Of a stretch of DNA of 64,000 bases, positions 50,001-56,284 are shown in pieces (positions within the stretch are counted from its first letter, which is position 1; every line of letters starts with the position of its first letter). This stretch comes from Metallyticus violacea. Its lineage: Eukaryota; Arthropoda; Insecta; Mantodea; Metallyticidae. The DNA lies in the NCBI GenBank assembly GCA_030762175.1, contig CM060833.1, forward strand, positions 9,436,501 to 9,500,500, given 5' to 3'. The notes beneath the pieces are model-generated. The model saw only the letters and a program-made list of their open reading frames with translations, searched no databases and had not been told where the DNA came from. The translations under genes were made by a program, and so were the position numbers.

Positions 50001-50388
50001 ACAAGATTCACTTCATTATAAATTTTACTTGATGATTTTATAGGAAAATGCATGGTGCAACATATCATGGCATGTTATGATGGAACTCTCAATTTTTTAA
50101 AATTCTGAAAATTCCCTTAAAGGACTGCGATGACATTGTGATATTGGTTTCTTTCAGGGACCAGAGGTGGGGTCTCCTTCACCTGCTGCATGTGATCTCA
50201 TGTTTGTGTCTGAAGCTGACACCTTATGTCTTGGTGACACAGACTGTCAACATGCTGCTCGGAAGAGCATTCCTCTATTGCAACGACAGGATGAACCTGG
50301 AGAAGGCCATTGCTGGAGAAACCCATGTATTGCACATTACTTCCTTAACTCCCCTCTCCCACTTCCTATCACTGCTTCTGCAAGGTAA
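23973..50388 (+). CDS. Secreted multi-exon proprotein with dibasic sites and a C-terminal 10-Cys module
   Basis: Exons 23973-24192, 28930-30687, 35120-35381, 41103-41320, 44078-44199 and 50158-50388 join with matching phases (1,1,2,1,0) to 936 codons plus a stop. The product starts with a signal peptide (residues 1-20, LILSLLVLL core). A long polar, acidic region follows with basic cleavage-type sites at 139-140, 312-314, 408-410, 425-426, 435-437, 442-443, 467-471, 569-571 and 583-586. Then come a helical stretch (661-746), a Lys/Glu/Asp-rich linker, and ten Cys between 823 and 917. There is no transmembrane segment. The likely role is as a secretory-granule or neuropeptide-type precursor processed by prohormone convertases, in the secretory pathway. 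I do not recognise the named family. It could also be an extracellular structural protein. A donor-like AAG/GTAAAT overlaps the stop, so the gene may continue beyond 50384. Confidence 0.8.
24225..25433 (-). mobile_element. Mariner family A, copy 3 (one end lost)
   Basis: Starts with CGAGGGTAGGTCCATAAATT at 24225. Minus-strand transposase remnants run from the C-terminus at low coordinates to the N-terminus (MEFRAVIKFFKKEALTPNEI at 25260-25326). GDET (VTGDETM) is near 24870; the HDNA region is near 24585. The sequence stops matching at about 25433, before the expected second terminal repeat, so roughly 50 bp of that end are deleted. Frameshifts throughout. Confidence 0.8.
25434..27399. other. 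Intronic stretch without recognised element
   Basis: No coding block or match to the other repeats in the window. Between about 25900 and 26800 the plus strand is pyrimidine-rich (many CTC, TTC, CCT runs), unlike the flanks. Confidence 0.4.
27400..27587 (-). pseudogene. Family D-like transposase C-terminal fragment
   Basis: The reverse complement reads LWRKLKDTVYKDILTTPEDY, then CAEMLQNVQQSLHDTLEACI and VVGGCQFEHNL. This is the C-terminal tail of the FLWGxxKDxVY group of Tc1/mariner-like transposases. It is cut at about 27587, where a SINE fragment begins. Confidence 0.6.
27584..27796 (+). mobile_element. SINE family 1, 5'-truncated
   Basis: Matches the body of the copy at 4812-5096 from GTAAATATCC onward: AGGGAAGTAAAGCCGTGG, CTCAAGCCTGAAAGAGAGG, GGCCGTTTCACGCCCTGAGT and GAGCGTCCATAAATAAAGC, ending in an A tract. 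The tRNA head is missing. It abuts the transposase fragment at 27400-27587. Confidence 0.8.
27820..28643 (-). mobile_element. Internally deleted mariner, family C, with TA target sites
   Basis: Perfect-looking ends: TA then CGAGAGGTGATCAGAAACTA at 27820, and TAGTTTCTGATCTCCCCTTG then TA at 28643. The minus-strand N-terminus MATRLENWSSEETRSVMRFL (28442-28501) continues through AAEIHQQLVEVYGE, GRENVTDEDRSGRPSTASSD, WVPRNLSNQHREKRM and VTGDETWSHHYTPSSKR (about 27965-28020) with the first catalytic Asp. After GWKH the sequence jumps to the 3' end, so the second and third catalytic residues are deleted. Intact copies should be about 1.3 kb. Confidence 0.85.
28930..30687 (+). CDS. Second coding exon: main prohormone-like region
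   Basis: Acceptor CTCTTTTCAG/GTGATG. The reading frame opens GDGQPENIGYGYQKS in phase with the previous exon and stays open for 1758 bp (residues 74-660). The composition is acidic, polar and free of Cys. Notable blocks: ELLRMTWQKYRKQNPDD (223-239), a Gly/aromatic stretch YGGEYDFHTHNAAMGGWGG (280-298), AWWLPALERGEAPEELFETP (367-386), and closely spaced basic sites around LSTYEVPEILVPPE, YLYDTAVI and FPVT. SINWSEYFGID lies between KKK (569-571) and RRKK (583-586). The donor GAG/GTAAGT is strong. A GTG at 29034 is internal and not a start. Confidence 0.85.
30838..31130 (+). mobile_element. SINE family 1 copy, preceded by an R1 head fragment
   Basis: 30838-30885 is the R1 head (GTCCGTCACGCAGGAGCTGC, then AAGCAAATTCCTC). 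From about 30899, GTCAGTCCTGGTGGTGTAGT starts a family 1 SINE with a decayed B box, a deletion around AGTATGGCTTCAAGCC, and the usual GGCCGTTTCACGCCCTGAGT and GAGCGTCCATAAATAAATC end before an A tract. Confidence 0.75.
31140..31560. repeat. Unclassified interspersed repeat, copy 1
   Basis: Shares CCTCCTTTTCGTAAATACAA, then GGAGTAAATAATTGTAATGG and CCTTTAACTTCGGCAGA with 43010-43115. The end, GGCTTTCTCCGCTATCACTC, resembles the terminal sequence at 43250 and the inverted form at 42365. Non-coding; probably a non-autonomous DNA element. Confidence 0.5.
31920..33120. repeat. Composite repeat: R1 body plus short tandem array
   Basis: 31920-32390 repeats the body of the copy at 4237-4690 (GCGCCAATTCCTTAGCAAGT; CACAAAAGAGAAACCACATT; AACTGAGCTCTTGATATCAT). 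32660-33075 holds about three monomers of the array seen at 9.8-11.1 kb (landmarks near 32760, 32900 and 33030). A CT microsatellite (33088-33103) and an ACAC run follow. The matching tail is found at 34975-35060, beyond the transposon at 33150-34945. Confidence 0.65.
33150..34948 (-). mobile_element. DNA transposon with long (about 250 bp) terminal inverted repeats, family D-related
   Basis: 33165-33415 and 34690-34940 are inverted copies of each other (shared: ATGCTTCAGACAAAATTTGA, AGTGCTCTTAG, CATTCAAT, CAGCTAGGGGT, TTGGACAAATAAGAC). The transposase lies between on the minus strand: an N-terminal relic near 34374-34600, ENSEIAVLATVAANPHVSSR and RQLERDSESLYF (34220-34327), then WPARSPDLNSPDFFLWGYIK, KDKVYEEVPTTPGKLRQQIR and a C-terminus with CIEVNGHTFEHLL (33490-33730). 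It is broken by frameshifts. FLWGxxKDxVY marks a Tc1/mariner-like group. Confidence 0.75.
34965..35065. repeat. Tail segment of the composite repeat
   Basis: GAAGATTTGAAGAACATTTTC then AAAAAGCATTTCATGGATAC and AACCACAATAGCTACCTACC match the tail at 11150-11205 (with GGGTACAACCGCAATAGGTA) and a piece at 18405-18465. Confidence 0.6.
35120..35381 (+). CDS. Third coding exon: helical segment
   Basis: Acceptor TATTTTTAG, donor AAA/GTATTT (the weakest donor of the gene). It encodes residues 661-746, including NFVHQLSDVNDDSTIDNMDD, then regular heptad-like spacing of hydrophobics (LQHIEDQIVNEAVKY and KDKVLARLAAAYSLEKMRQA), so long amphipathic helices are likely. It enters in phase 1 and leaves in phase 2; both neighbours agree. 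Confidence 0.8.
35682..36937 (-). mobile_element. Mariner family A, copy 4
   Basis: Ends TACGAGGGTAGGTCCATAAT (35682) and GCGGGAAACTTATGGATCTA then CCCTGATA (to 36937), with TA at both borders. The minus-strand transposase is nearly complete but frameshifted: MGISKTTVLRIIYEHLNMNK and ARWVPRLLSSVQKQQ (36400-36496), VTGDETLF with the first Asp (about 36300), and C-terminal frame 35811-36140 with YYAGLLHRLRASIKEKRRGK, HDNALVHIALVAKE and YSPDLPPSDYFLF. All three catalytic Asp are present but in separate frames. A poly-C run sits near 35816. Confidence 0.85.
37000..37260. other. Unclassified stretch weakly similar to 40170-40460
   Basis: TGTTTCTCTATGTGCAGAAG and CATTCAAGAATTGCGCCAAT parallel the plus-strand text at 40190-40290 (GTTGCGTTATATGCAGAACC; GTTCAAGGTTTGTACCAATT) at perhaps 55-60 percent identity by eye. 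It may be an old shared repeat. No function inferred. Confidence 0.25.
37288..38572 (-). mobile_element. Mariner family G, longer copy
   Basis: Inverted ends GGACAACATGAAAAATCAAAG (first 20 bases considered) and CTTTTCGTGTTGTCC flank 1285 bp. On the minus strand: N-terminal CDS remnants near 38400-38500, KRGRMLTAYLPRSGRPVPAG and DDRRWTLVELDEQTGIQLRE (38147-38290), and the C-terminal frame 37595-37855 with LWEWEILPHSSYSPCLSPCD and GKRFANKADI. The third catalytic Asp is retained (SPCD); the middle is frameshifted. The copy at 21716-22430 is a deleted relative. Confidence 0.75.
38950..39500 (-). pseudogene. Mariner C-terminal half, degraded
   Basis: The reverse complement shows ICSSIFLMGIKQSIQ, then an HTAALTWNKLEEIH-like stretch (about 39180-39240) and the C-terminal TDWKPKCPHSAISLLLAWKN (about 39010-39080). 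This is mariner order (…DNARPHTA … W … ). No intact frame remains. Confidence 0.5.
39500..39970 (-). pseudogene. Family D-type transposase C-terminal fragment
   Basis: The frame 39513-39890 reads AGVWPSRSPDLTMCDFYLWG, then CLKDRVYKTNPHTLEKLKEN and a tail CLAEVGSFQHLL. The SPDLxxxDFxLWGxLKDxVY signature puts it with the family D group. The N-terminal and central parts are absent. Confidence 0.65.
40000..40688. other. Intronic stretch, no gene recognised
   Basis: The 149-codon plus frame at 40174-40623 has no recognised domain and sits inside an intron among repeats; treated as fortuitous. Confidence 0.35.
40689..40967 (-). mobile_element. SINE family 2 copy, minus strand
   Basis: Full-length reverse copy: GTGTTTAACACCCGTTTTTA at the tail side, ATGATACATGAGATGATATG, CCCCGGCATTTGCCG, and at the head GGGATTTGAACCCCAGACCT with CGCGCCTTAACGACCTCAGC. 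Confidence 0.85.
41103..41320 (+). CDS. Fourth coding exon: Lys/Glu/Asp-rich linker
   Basis: Acceptor TTATTTCAG, donor AGCT/GTAAGT (strong). Residues 747-820 are highly charged (DEKRKRVAVKKEKVEEDKDE, then EEDDDDSGEFLDGPVVMQPL). It contains a further RKR motif and an acidic run, and is probably disordered. Phase 2 in, phase 1 out. The open frame carries on 3 codons into the intron before a stop, as expected. Confidence 0.8.
41640..42300 (-). pseudogene. Mariner family B, C-terminal part
   Basis: The minus frame 41986-42210 reads EDSDFLEKLMPGDGSLCHYH and GKQMIKVFWDSSSTLLMEWL; it is homologous to SEFSEKLVTGDTRCG and GKQMIAVFWGTSGILKVDWL at 7690-7860. The conserved GDET is decayed to GDGS. C-terminal remnants continue to about 41640. 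The matching N-terminal part lies at 43300-43540, beyond an inserted element. Confidence 0.6.
42571..42605. repeat. Poly-T tract
   Basis: Uninterrupted run of about 35 T within the nested element. Confidence 0.9.
42796..42965. repeat. TATG/TA microsatellite flanked by a direct repeat
   Basis: CCTTAACGCTAACCTCGG followed by TAAATCCTAAA occurs at about 42810-42840 and again at about 42930-42960, on either side of a (TATG)n/(TA)n tract. Confidence 0.75.
43300..43545 (-). pseudogene. Mariner family B, N-terminal part
   Basis: The reverse complement of 43370-43450 is close to 7395-7490: GGGGGAATCTGCATACAAGAAT, TGTGAGTACTGGTCG, ATCAACATCGCGGTCTCCCA and GGAACATTGAGG. Orientation and order fit one minus-strand insertion with the piece at 41640-42300. 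Confidence 0.6.
43546..44077. other. Intronic spacer with poly-C tract
   Basis: A run of about 14 C at 43801-43814; otherwise nothing recognised before the exon acceptor. Confidence 0.45.
44078..44199 (+). CDS. Fifth coding exon: first half of the Cys-rich module
   Basis: Acceptor TTGTTTCAG, donor ATGC/GTAAGT. Residues 821-860 contain five Cys (823, 833, 851, 857, 860) in LECQPLEHIFKTC, then GDHAHLFLPLCTLHQICYLC. The frame has an open extension past the donor with hydrophobic low-complexity coding that does not resemble the exon. Phase 1 in, phase 0 out, matching the next exon. Confidence 0.8.
44467..44625 (-). mobile_element. SINE family 1, partial, minus strand
   Basis: GATGCTCTTTAACAATTCTG, CAATTCAGGGTGAAATGGCC, CAGGCTTGAGGCTCTTTTAC and CCACAGCTTTACTTCCC are the reverse complement of the family 1 body; the tRNA head is absent. 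Confidence 0.7.
44806..45080 (-). mobile_element. SINE family 2 copy, minus strand
   Basis: GGGGTTTAACGCCCTTTTTA, GATACATGAGATGAAATTAT, CCCCAGCATTTGCCA, and the head AATTCGAACCCCAAACCTCC with GCGCCTTAATGACCTTGACC. Confidence 0.85.
45130..45640 (-). pseudogene. Non-LTR retrotransposon C-terminal fragment
   Basis: The minus frame 45139-45423 contains LDTVQFRPLGIITGAVKTTP then ITTIQSITNNLLIKIELDIK, matching the LxxxQxxALRxITGAxxTTPI motif found after the RT domain of many arthropod non-LTR elements. EAYKSYIKPNLLYESEI-like text precedes it. Without the RT core the clade is uncertain; it is a different element from that at 1560-3960. Confidence 0.6.
45641..46930. other. AT-rich intronic sequence
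   Basis: No coding block or shared repeat recognised. Confidence 0.45.
46932..47035. repeat. Compound trinucleotide array AAT/AAC/AAT/GGT
   Basis: About 100 bp: (AAT), then (AAC)n, then a longer (AAT)n, then (GGT)n ending near 47033. The poly-Leu/poly-His minus frame across it is an artefact of the array. Confidence 0.9.
47200..48128. repeat. Long fold-back (inverted repeat), about 930 bp
   Basis: The left arm 47200-47611 and right arm 47653-48128 are reverse complements at perhaps 80-85 percent by eye, separated by a loop of about 41 nt (47612-47652). Landmarks: TTAGGCTCTTCTTCAG with its complement ending 48128; CTAACTGTGGCAGCAACTGG at 47241 with CCGCCACAGTTAG near 48012-48024; GGTAATG at 47605 with CATTACC at 47653. 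The right arm carries about 60 extra nt near 48030-48090. Both arms contain related reading frames (DKFRLGGVCTLSDYIA, plus; DKFRLGSVCTLWDSIA, minus), so it is a mirrored pair of an unknown element. It lies in intron 6 and would fold in the pre-mRNA. Confidence 0.8.
48340..48610 (+). pseudogene. Family D/E-type transposase C-terminal fragment
   Basis: The frame 48319-48501 reads SVSWPAQSPDLTVIDFFLLR then MVKDAVYQNASTTPENTYLH, the SPDLxxxDFFLxxxxKDxVY signature, with a decayed tail to about 48610. It is the only sense-oriented transposase fragment inside the gene. Confidence 0.6.
49092..49968 (-). mobile_element. Family E Tc1/mariner-like element, internally deleted
   Basis: Ends GCCAAAAAATGTATACACAC (about 49096) and GTGTGTATACATTTTTTTGGC (to about 49962; inverted). 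The minus-strand N-terminal frame 49317-49613 contains CIQDKFETHGTVCDVQKSKG, HPAQKSTKQCACETGIRKTS and IHHIIKTTKLK, a helix-turn-helix region. The C-terminal stub with the TTGAGCAACTGTTGTAACTG-like text is at 49200-49225. The DDE core is missing. A short tandem duplication lies inside at 49745-49840. Confidence 0.7.
50158..50388 (+). CDS. Sixth (last predicted) coding exon: second half of the Cys-rich module
   Basis: Acceptor GGTTTCTTTCAG. Residues 861-936 include Cys 872, 884, 890, 912 and 917 in SPSPAACDLMFVSEADTLC, GDTDCQHAARKSIPLLQR and GEGHCWRNPC, then a Pro/Leu-rich end. The stop TAA is at 50386-50388 and AATAAA-like motifs follow at once (50389-50410), which is unusually close for a 3' UTR. 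Because CAAG/GTAAAT is also a good donor, an alternative is that the exon is spliced at 50384/50385 to a further exon that I cannot locate. Confidence 0.75.
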   Translation, partial: GPEVGSPSPAACDLMFVSEADTLCLGDTDCQHAARKSIPLLQRQDEPGEGHCWRNPCIAHYFLNSPLPLPITASAR

Positions 50389-51739
50389 ATAAATAAAAAG
50401 TAAATAAAACTGGATAGTGATCTTTACTCCCATATACCAGAATGTTGCATTAAAAGTAACAATGTTACTTCTTAGTATTCCCCCTTAAAGTGAAAGCATA
50501 TTAATAGAAGGTTACCAACTTCTGCTGCTGATAGCTATAAATTAACATTTTGCATATTAAAAATTAAAAACAATATCCAACATGTAAACATATAGCACAA
50601 TAGAGTATATAATAGTTAACAAGTATATAAAAATCACTCAAACAGGTCATGTAAATTCAGAAATATCCTGTAGTTATACTGACAGCTTAAAAATAATCTC
50701 AATGTGATTAGTTTTACTTCCATCTGTACAAGTTGCTTGAGATTATAGTAAATAAATATATAAATGTTGCCTAAATATATTTTTTGTTCATAAAAGCAAC
50801 TTTGCAGTTAGGGACTGATATATAGTCACAATACTTAGTAACATGTGATTCAGATTTTTTGTGCTACAAAAGTATAATTAATTGGTGGGCATTTTGAATG
50901 CTGTTAACTGAACGGTTTTTCCTCGTAGAAAGAATAAGCTCCTAGCAGAAAATGCTAAACTTAGATAAAATAAATTGCTTTGATAAACAATTACTGCTTA
51001 TATTACTCACCTGCACTTTACATTTCCTTCTCCACAAGTATAATAAAATAAAACCTGAAAAGGCTGTACAAATTATAAAGAAGGCACAAAAACATTTGCA
51101 CAATTGCACAACTTGGATTAAAAGATCATGGTTTAACTCTTAACCACTATAGTTAGGGACCTTAGTTTTTTGTTTTATTTTTTTTTCAAAATAAGTATTA
51201 TTTTTTAAACATTTGAAGCTTAATTTAAGATGCAGATGATCAAGTTATTTAGATGTTAATTGAGCCAAGCTCTGCAATATAGATTGTTTATACAGTCTAT
51301 TGCATAATGATATTAAAGTTACTTTTACATCATCATAAGCATGAAAAACTAAGAATTCTTGAAACTGTCATTTTGGAAAAGTTTAAGACAGTTAGACAGT
51401 CTTTATAAGCATTGAATTTTTCTCATGTACTATTGGATTAGTTTTAAAAGCTATTATAATTATTAGCCACAATTAAACAAATGAATATATGCAGGCTAAT
51501 GTAAAAAAAATTCTGAAAATGGAATGAAAATAAGGCAAACAGTACATAGTGCATTCTAATGCAAAAGATTATTCAAACTTAAAGTAAAACAGAAACACAA
51601 ACATTTAAATTAAGTTATAACAAATTTTTTTTAAATTTCAGTTGGAACCAATGCAGTGAAGCTGGATAAAATATAATTTATATTTAAATTAAGTTTCTAT
51701 GTTCTTTTTAAAAATACTCATTCTGAATTTGCTTGCTGG
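50389..51739. other. AT-rich region; possible 3' UTR or intron
   Basis: Several AATAAA-type motifs lie near 50390-50410. No coding block recognised. It could be 3' UTR, intron or intergenic DNA. Confidence 0.35.
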
Positions 51740-53430
51740 AGATTTACTCAGGAATATTTCTTGGACCTTGGACCATGTTCTCAGCTGTTAAACGATTGTT
51801 GGATTATTTGTTGAAGTTGAGATGGTAGGTGTATGAATTAATTCTGATGGCTTTCAGGATGTCAAAATCCATTAGGTGTTGCTCATATTTTTTTATGTGA
51901 ATACTTTCCCATATTTTAATATCTTTGGTTGTTCAATTTTTTTTTGAAAGCTTGATGCTTTTTCTCTCTCATTGTTTTCATTTCCAAAAATACGACGCCA
52001 CTGTTTTTCTAGTATTTGTTTGTAATGAATGTTTCTCCAATCTTTCTTTGGTCTATATTTCTCTTTGTTTTTTCTGTCAAGTTTTTTTTCACAATCCCAA
52101 CAATTAATCTGGTAACTTCTGGATTTTTTTCTCACTGTGTCTGGAATCTGTTTTATCTAATTTTAATACATTTTTCACACTATATCATTTTGGGGGTGCT
52201 AAGATAATATTGTAATGCTTGAATTTTTTTTTTATTTATGATTGATTACTGGGTGGATGTGAATTGAAAACAACATTTTCTCTTTGGTATATCACACAGA
52301 GTTGTGATTTTTTTATAGGGGGAAGGTATTTTATTTTGTTCATTATCTCTTTGTTAAACCCATTTGATTTATCATCTTCTGTTTTGTGTAGATATTTGTT
52401 CTTTATTCTTTTTTATTCAGTGATGTATTCACTAGTCTGTATGTCATGCTGTTGAATGCCATTTCTTTATGTGATCTAGGATTTAAACAATGGACTTTAA
52501 ATATGATTTTCTAAATGGGTCCTTTTTTGTGGATGCCAAATTCAAGTTTTGTATTACATTTTATTATCTTCAGATCTAAAATGATGATATATTCTCTGTT
52601 TCAATGTTGACAGTGAATTTAACTATAGGCTCTTTAGGTTTAAAAGTTTTAAAACATCTTCCACATTTTTTTGTTGGCAAATACATCATCTACATACTAG
52701 TAATAAACTTTAAAAATGTGGTGGCCTTAGTGACCTGCATTTCAAAATACTTCATGTATAGGTTTGGCTAGGAATGTGATAAGGAACTGCCCATTACTAT
52801 CCCTACATTTTATTTGAAAACTTTCTCTTCATTTACAAAAACTGCTTGAGTTAAGCACATTTTAGTGAGATTGGTGTATTCTTTGATGTATTTCTTGGTT
52901 TAGTTGGCTGATTGAAACATTTTTTTAAAAAATTGAATTATTTATTTTGTGGTATACTGAGAAACAAAGCCTTGACATAAATGAAATCAAATGAATTATC
53001 ATTGGGTGATAATTTTTTTTATTTCAATTTTGCTTATCAGGACCTGGAGTTTTTTAAGCTTTAGTTATTGAATCTAGGTAATGAATGAAATTGTTTCAAT
53101 AAACAATTTGCTAAACAGTAAGTTGGGGTATTTAGGTTATTAATTATTGGTCTCACACTTATTGCAGGTTTGTGAATCTTTGGAAGGCCATATATCTTGG
53201 CTAAAGATGGGTTATGAGCTTTAATTTTTTGTAGTTCATTTTTTTAATTAATTTGCAATTTTTTGAGGCTGTTTCTGTGGATTTAATGCATTTATTCAAA
53301 GAGTAAGTTTGAACTTTTACAAATTCCTCACTTTTTAATAATTCTTCCATCCTTTGCAAGTAAGTGAAGCCAGAAAGAATGTTTTTAAATAGTTCAATTC
53401 ACAATTAAGTTAACCATTACTTCACCATTA
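51740..53430 (-). mobile_element. Penelope-like retroelement, degraded
   Basis: On the minus strand the RT motif PSLAKIYGLPKIHKPAISVR lies at 53150-53212, followed by PTYCLANCLLKQFHSL (about 53080-53130). The catalytic YVDDVFA motif is at about 52670-52705 after a stop, and there is a C-terminal segment resembling the GIY-YIG nuclease tail (AFKKKIEQPKILKYGK then ATPNGF) at about 51850-51970. The LYGLPKIHKP motif is characteristic of Penelope RTs. Many stops; no intact frame. Confidence 0.75.
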
Positions 53431-56100
53431 TCAAACCTTTCTATAATTTTCAGTTTCATTTTGATTCCCAGAACTTTCTGTTTTTGTCTTAACTAATAGC
53501 TAAGATAGCATGAAATTCCACAACAAAGTAAAAAACTGACTTACAAGCTTCAATGTTGTCATACTGTGAATAGCCAAAGTTTCAAAGAAGAGGTAGTTGT
53601 ACATGCTTTCTAAGTTTACCGTTATGCAGTAGCCTTGAATGAGATCACTTGTTAGACACATAATATTAAAGCATACCAATTGAATTTTAGTGTGGTTTTC
53701 ACAATTAATTATGAAAAAAATTAATGAACAGAAAAAGACTATCACTTATCCAGGTTAATCCAGAGATAGATTGTTGAGGTTCTACTGCATAGCAATTCGA
53801 TAACTGGTAATGTTAATGGAATTTTGACGAATTAATGTTAAATTATTAAAAAAATTGGCAGAGAAGGATAAAATATGAGATTTTTGGTATCCCATCAAAA
53901 AATTAATGTGGAATAATTTGTAAACCTTCAAATACTGGAAATCCTGCATTATAAGATGATTGGCAATACTCTTGCAGGTGACGAGCATATTATATTATTG
54001 CAACTATTGACAATTAAAACTTAGAATTTTCTCAGGATGCCCATTTTTCAACTTTATTTTCCTTTATGAACATTTTCTTTTGGAATTAAATTCCTATTTC
54101 ATTAAAATATGCATTATTTCAGTACTTTGCACTATTTTTGCAAATTGGAAAATGTAATATTTTGAATTAACAACAAATGAATCTTTTAGAAAGTAATTCT
54201 CAAATATTTATAGAATAAACTTAATTTAATAATGATTAGTGTGAAAAACACAGGTCCCTAATTATAATAGATGCTGCGGTCAACTAGTTCAGATAATTTT
54301 AAAATTTTAACAGAAAGTTGGTAACCTTATGACTGACTACCTGGATGGAATTAGAAAAATTGTATATTTTTCTTGAAAATGTTAACATTATTTAATTTTT
54401 CAATAAATATTGTGAAAAAAGATTAAATGTAAAATAAAGTTTATTGTTGTTGAAGAACCCTTATCTATTTATTTAAATCAATGTACTTGAAGTAGGCTTT
54501 CATTTTGCTTTTACATGTTCAAATGAAAGCTGCTTTAGAATGAAATTCATCAGTTAGTTAGAAATACATTTAGTTTCCTCTCTTACTGCTTTCCATTCAT
54601 AACAGAGAACCAGACAATAAGAAACTTTGATTCTAGAAAGACCAGTCTCAGGGTTTGATAAAATTGGCAAAATAAGGACTGACAAATATAAAAAAGCAAA
54701 AGCGAGTTAACAAAATCACTTTTCAAATATTAAATGATTTCAATCCAAAACTAAAATGCATTACATCATGTAAATGCACCAACATGTGTTCAAAGACATC
54801 ATTATCTACCCATCGTTGAGTGACAATATAATATTCTAGTCCATCTGAAGACATTCGTACTGCTGGTTAAACTGTTCTAACAGCGGAAGCTGAAATGTTT
54901 ATACTTACTGATATTTTTCTAAATTGGAGACTCTGAACTTAAATGATGCCTTTCCAGGTAAGCAGGAAAAATAATATACCCCAAGTATTTTGGAGGTAGA
55001 TATTTAAGTATCTTAAATATTTTCTATCACAACTGTTGAATTATTTGACATTGTGCACTTAATATCAGCAGAATTACTAATTTTGTAATGAACGCTGAAA
55101 CAAAGGTAAGGGGGAAAACTATAACATTATTGTTCTTCATGTTTTTCCTTTAATTCTGCTGTGAATAAGGAGCACTATTAAAACTATAACAATGATATTA
55201 TTTAACATGTTATTGATGGTAAAAATTTAAATTGTGTTCTATTTCTCTACTCATCCACAGAACAACTTCACTATTCATGTTGACATAGTTACAACTTTTC
55301 TGTTTTTTACTAATTTGCAAGATACTGTAGAGTATTTATGCATTTTAGAAATAAAAATGGTTGGCCTATTGACTTACTATGTTATGTATTAGCATGGTGT
55401 TATTTGTAACTGTTATACTATGGCTTGATATACTACTGTTAACTGTTTTTATTGCTTTATATAGTACATATATATGGTAAAATGTTGTATGTTATGCATT
55501 AAAGAATAATAACTTATAAATGTATCATTTTCAGTTTATCACTTGCTAATTTTTAATAATGCATATAGTTCAGTATTGGTAACTCAATGCTTTTGCCTGT
55601 TCTTTTATGTTGTTTAATTATGTATAATAATTAAAAATTAGAAATGTTTCAACTTTCTGCTTGTGTCAAACAGAATGCAAAGAATTTTTATGTTTAAAAT
55701 GAACATGATGAAATGCTATGACATTAATGTTTGAAAAACAGTGTCCATCTTATACTGGAATTCTTGATAATTAAGAGAAAACAATGATGAAGATTGTTAT
55801 TAATTTCTTCTTTGAAATGCAAGTGATTGGTGCCATCAACCCTCTTATATAATTATATGTGTTTAATTATGGTTAAAACAAATTCATACAATTCCCTAAT
55901 ATCAAGTATAACTTTTTTATACATTTCATTGTTTTGGGGATTATAAAATGGGACTGAATAAACTGCTCCATGATAATACTGCATTTGAATGTTTCAGTTT
56001 AATTTGAATGCACCTTGTTCATCTATAAAAATGCCTAAAATAAATTCCTGACATAACCATTTTTTATTTTGGAATGAAAAACTTGGGTAAGCATCATAGG
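53431..56100. other. AT-rich spacer
   Basis: Very AT-rich, no recognised gene, SINE or transposase fragment. AGGTCCCTAATTATAAT near 54252 mirrors ATAGTTAGGGACCT near 51150 (about 9-10 matching bases), which could mark ends of a larger unit around the Penelope element but is too short to claim. Confidence 0.35.
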
Positions 56101-56111
56101 GCATGGGACAT

Positions 56112-56275
56112 GAGGAACAAATTGTACTTATGAAGCTATAGACAATAAAGTATTAGAATGTGTTAAATATATCCTACGCCAATGTATTCAGCACATTAGT
56201 GGAAGTATAGACATGCTGAACAGATTAGTGTAGGATATATTACTAATCCATTGTCTATAGCTTCGTAAGCACAAT
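56112..56275. repeat. Inverted repeat, arms about 75 bp
   Basis: The left arm ATGAAGCTATAGACAAT ... ATATATCCTACGCCAATGT is the reverse complement of ATTAGTGTAGGATATATTAC ... ATTGTCTATAGCTTCGTAAG; the turn is near 56195. Confidence 0.75.
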
Positions 56276-56284
56276 TTATGTAAT

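Larger units (their letters stand above)
44200..50157 (+). other. Intron between fifth and sixth coding exons
   Basis: GTAAGT to GGTTTCTTTCAG. Holds two minus-strand SINEs, a non-LTR fragment, a trinucleotide array, a 930-bp fold-back, a plus-strand transposase fragment and family E. Confidence 0.75.

Noticed and set aside
51150..54262. Terminal inverted repeats TAGGGACCT/AGGTCCCTA bounding a 3.1-kb element
   Set aside because: Match is only about 9-10 bases and AT-rich DNA makes this likely by chance.
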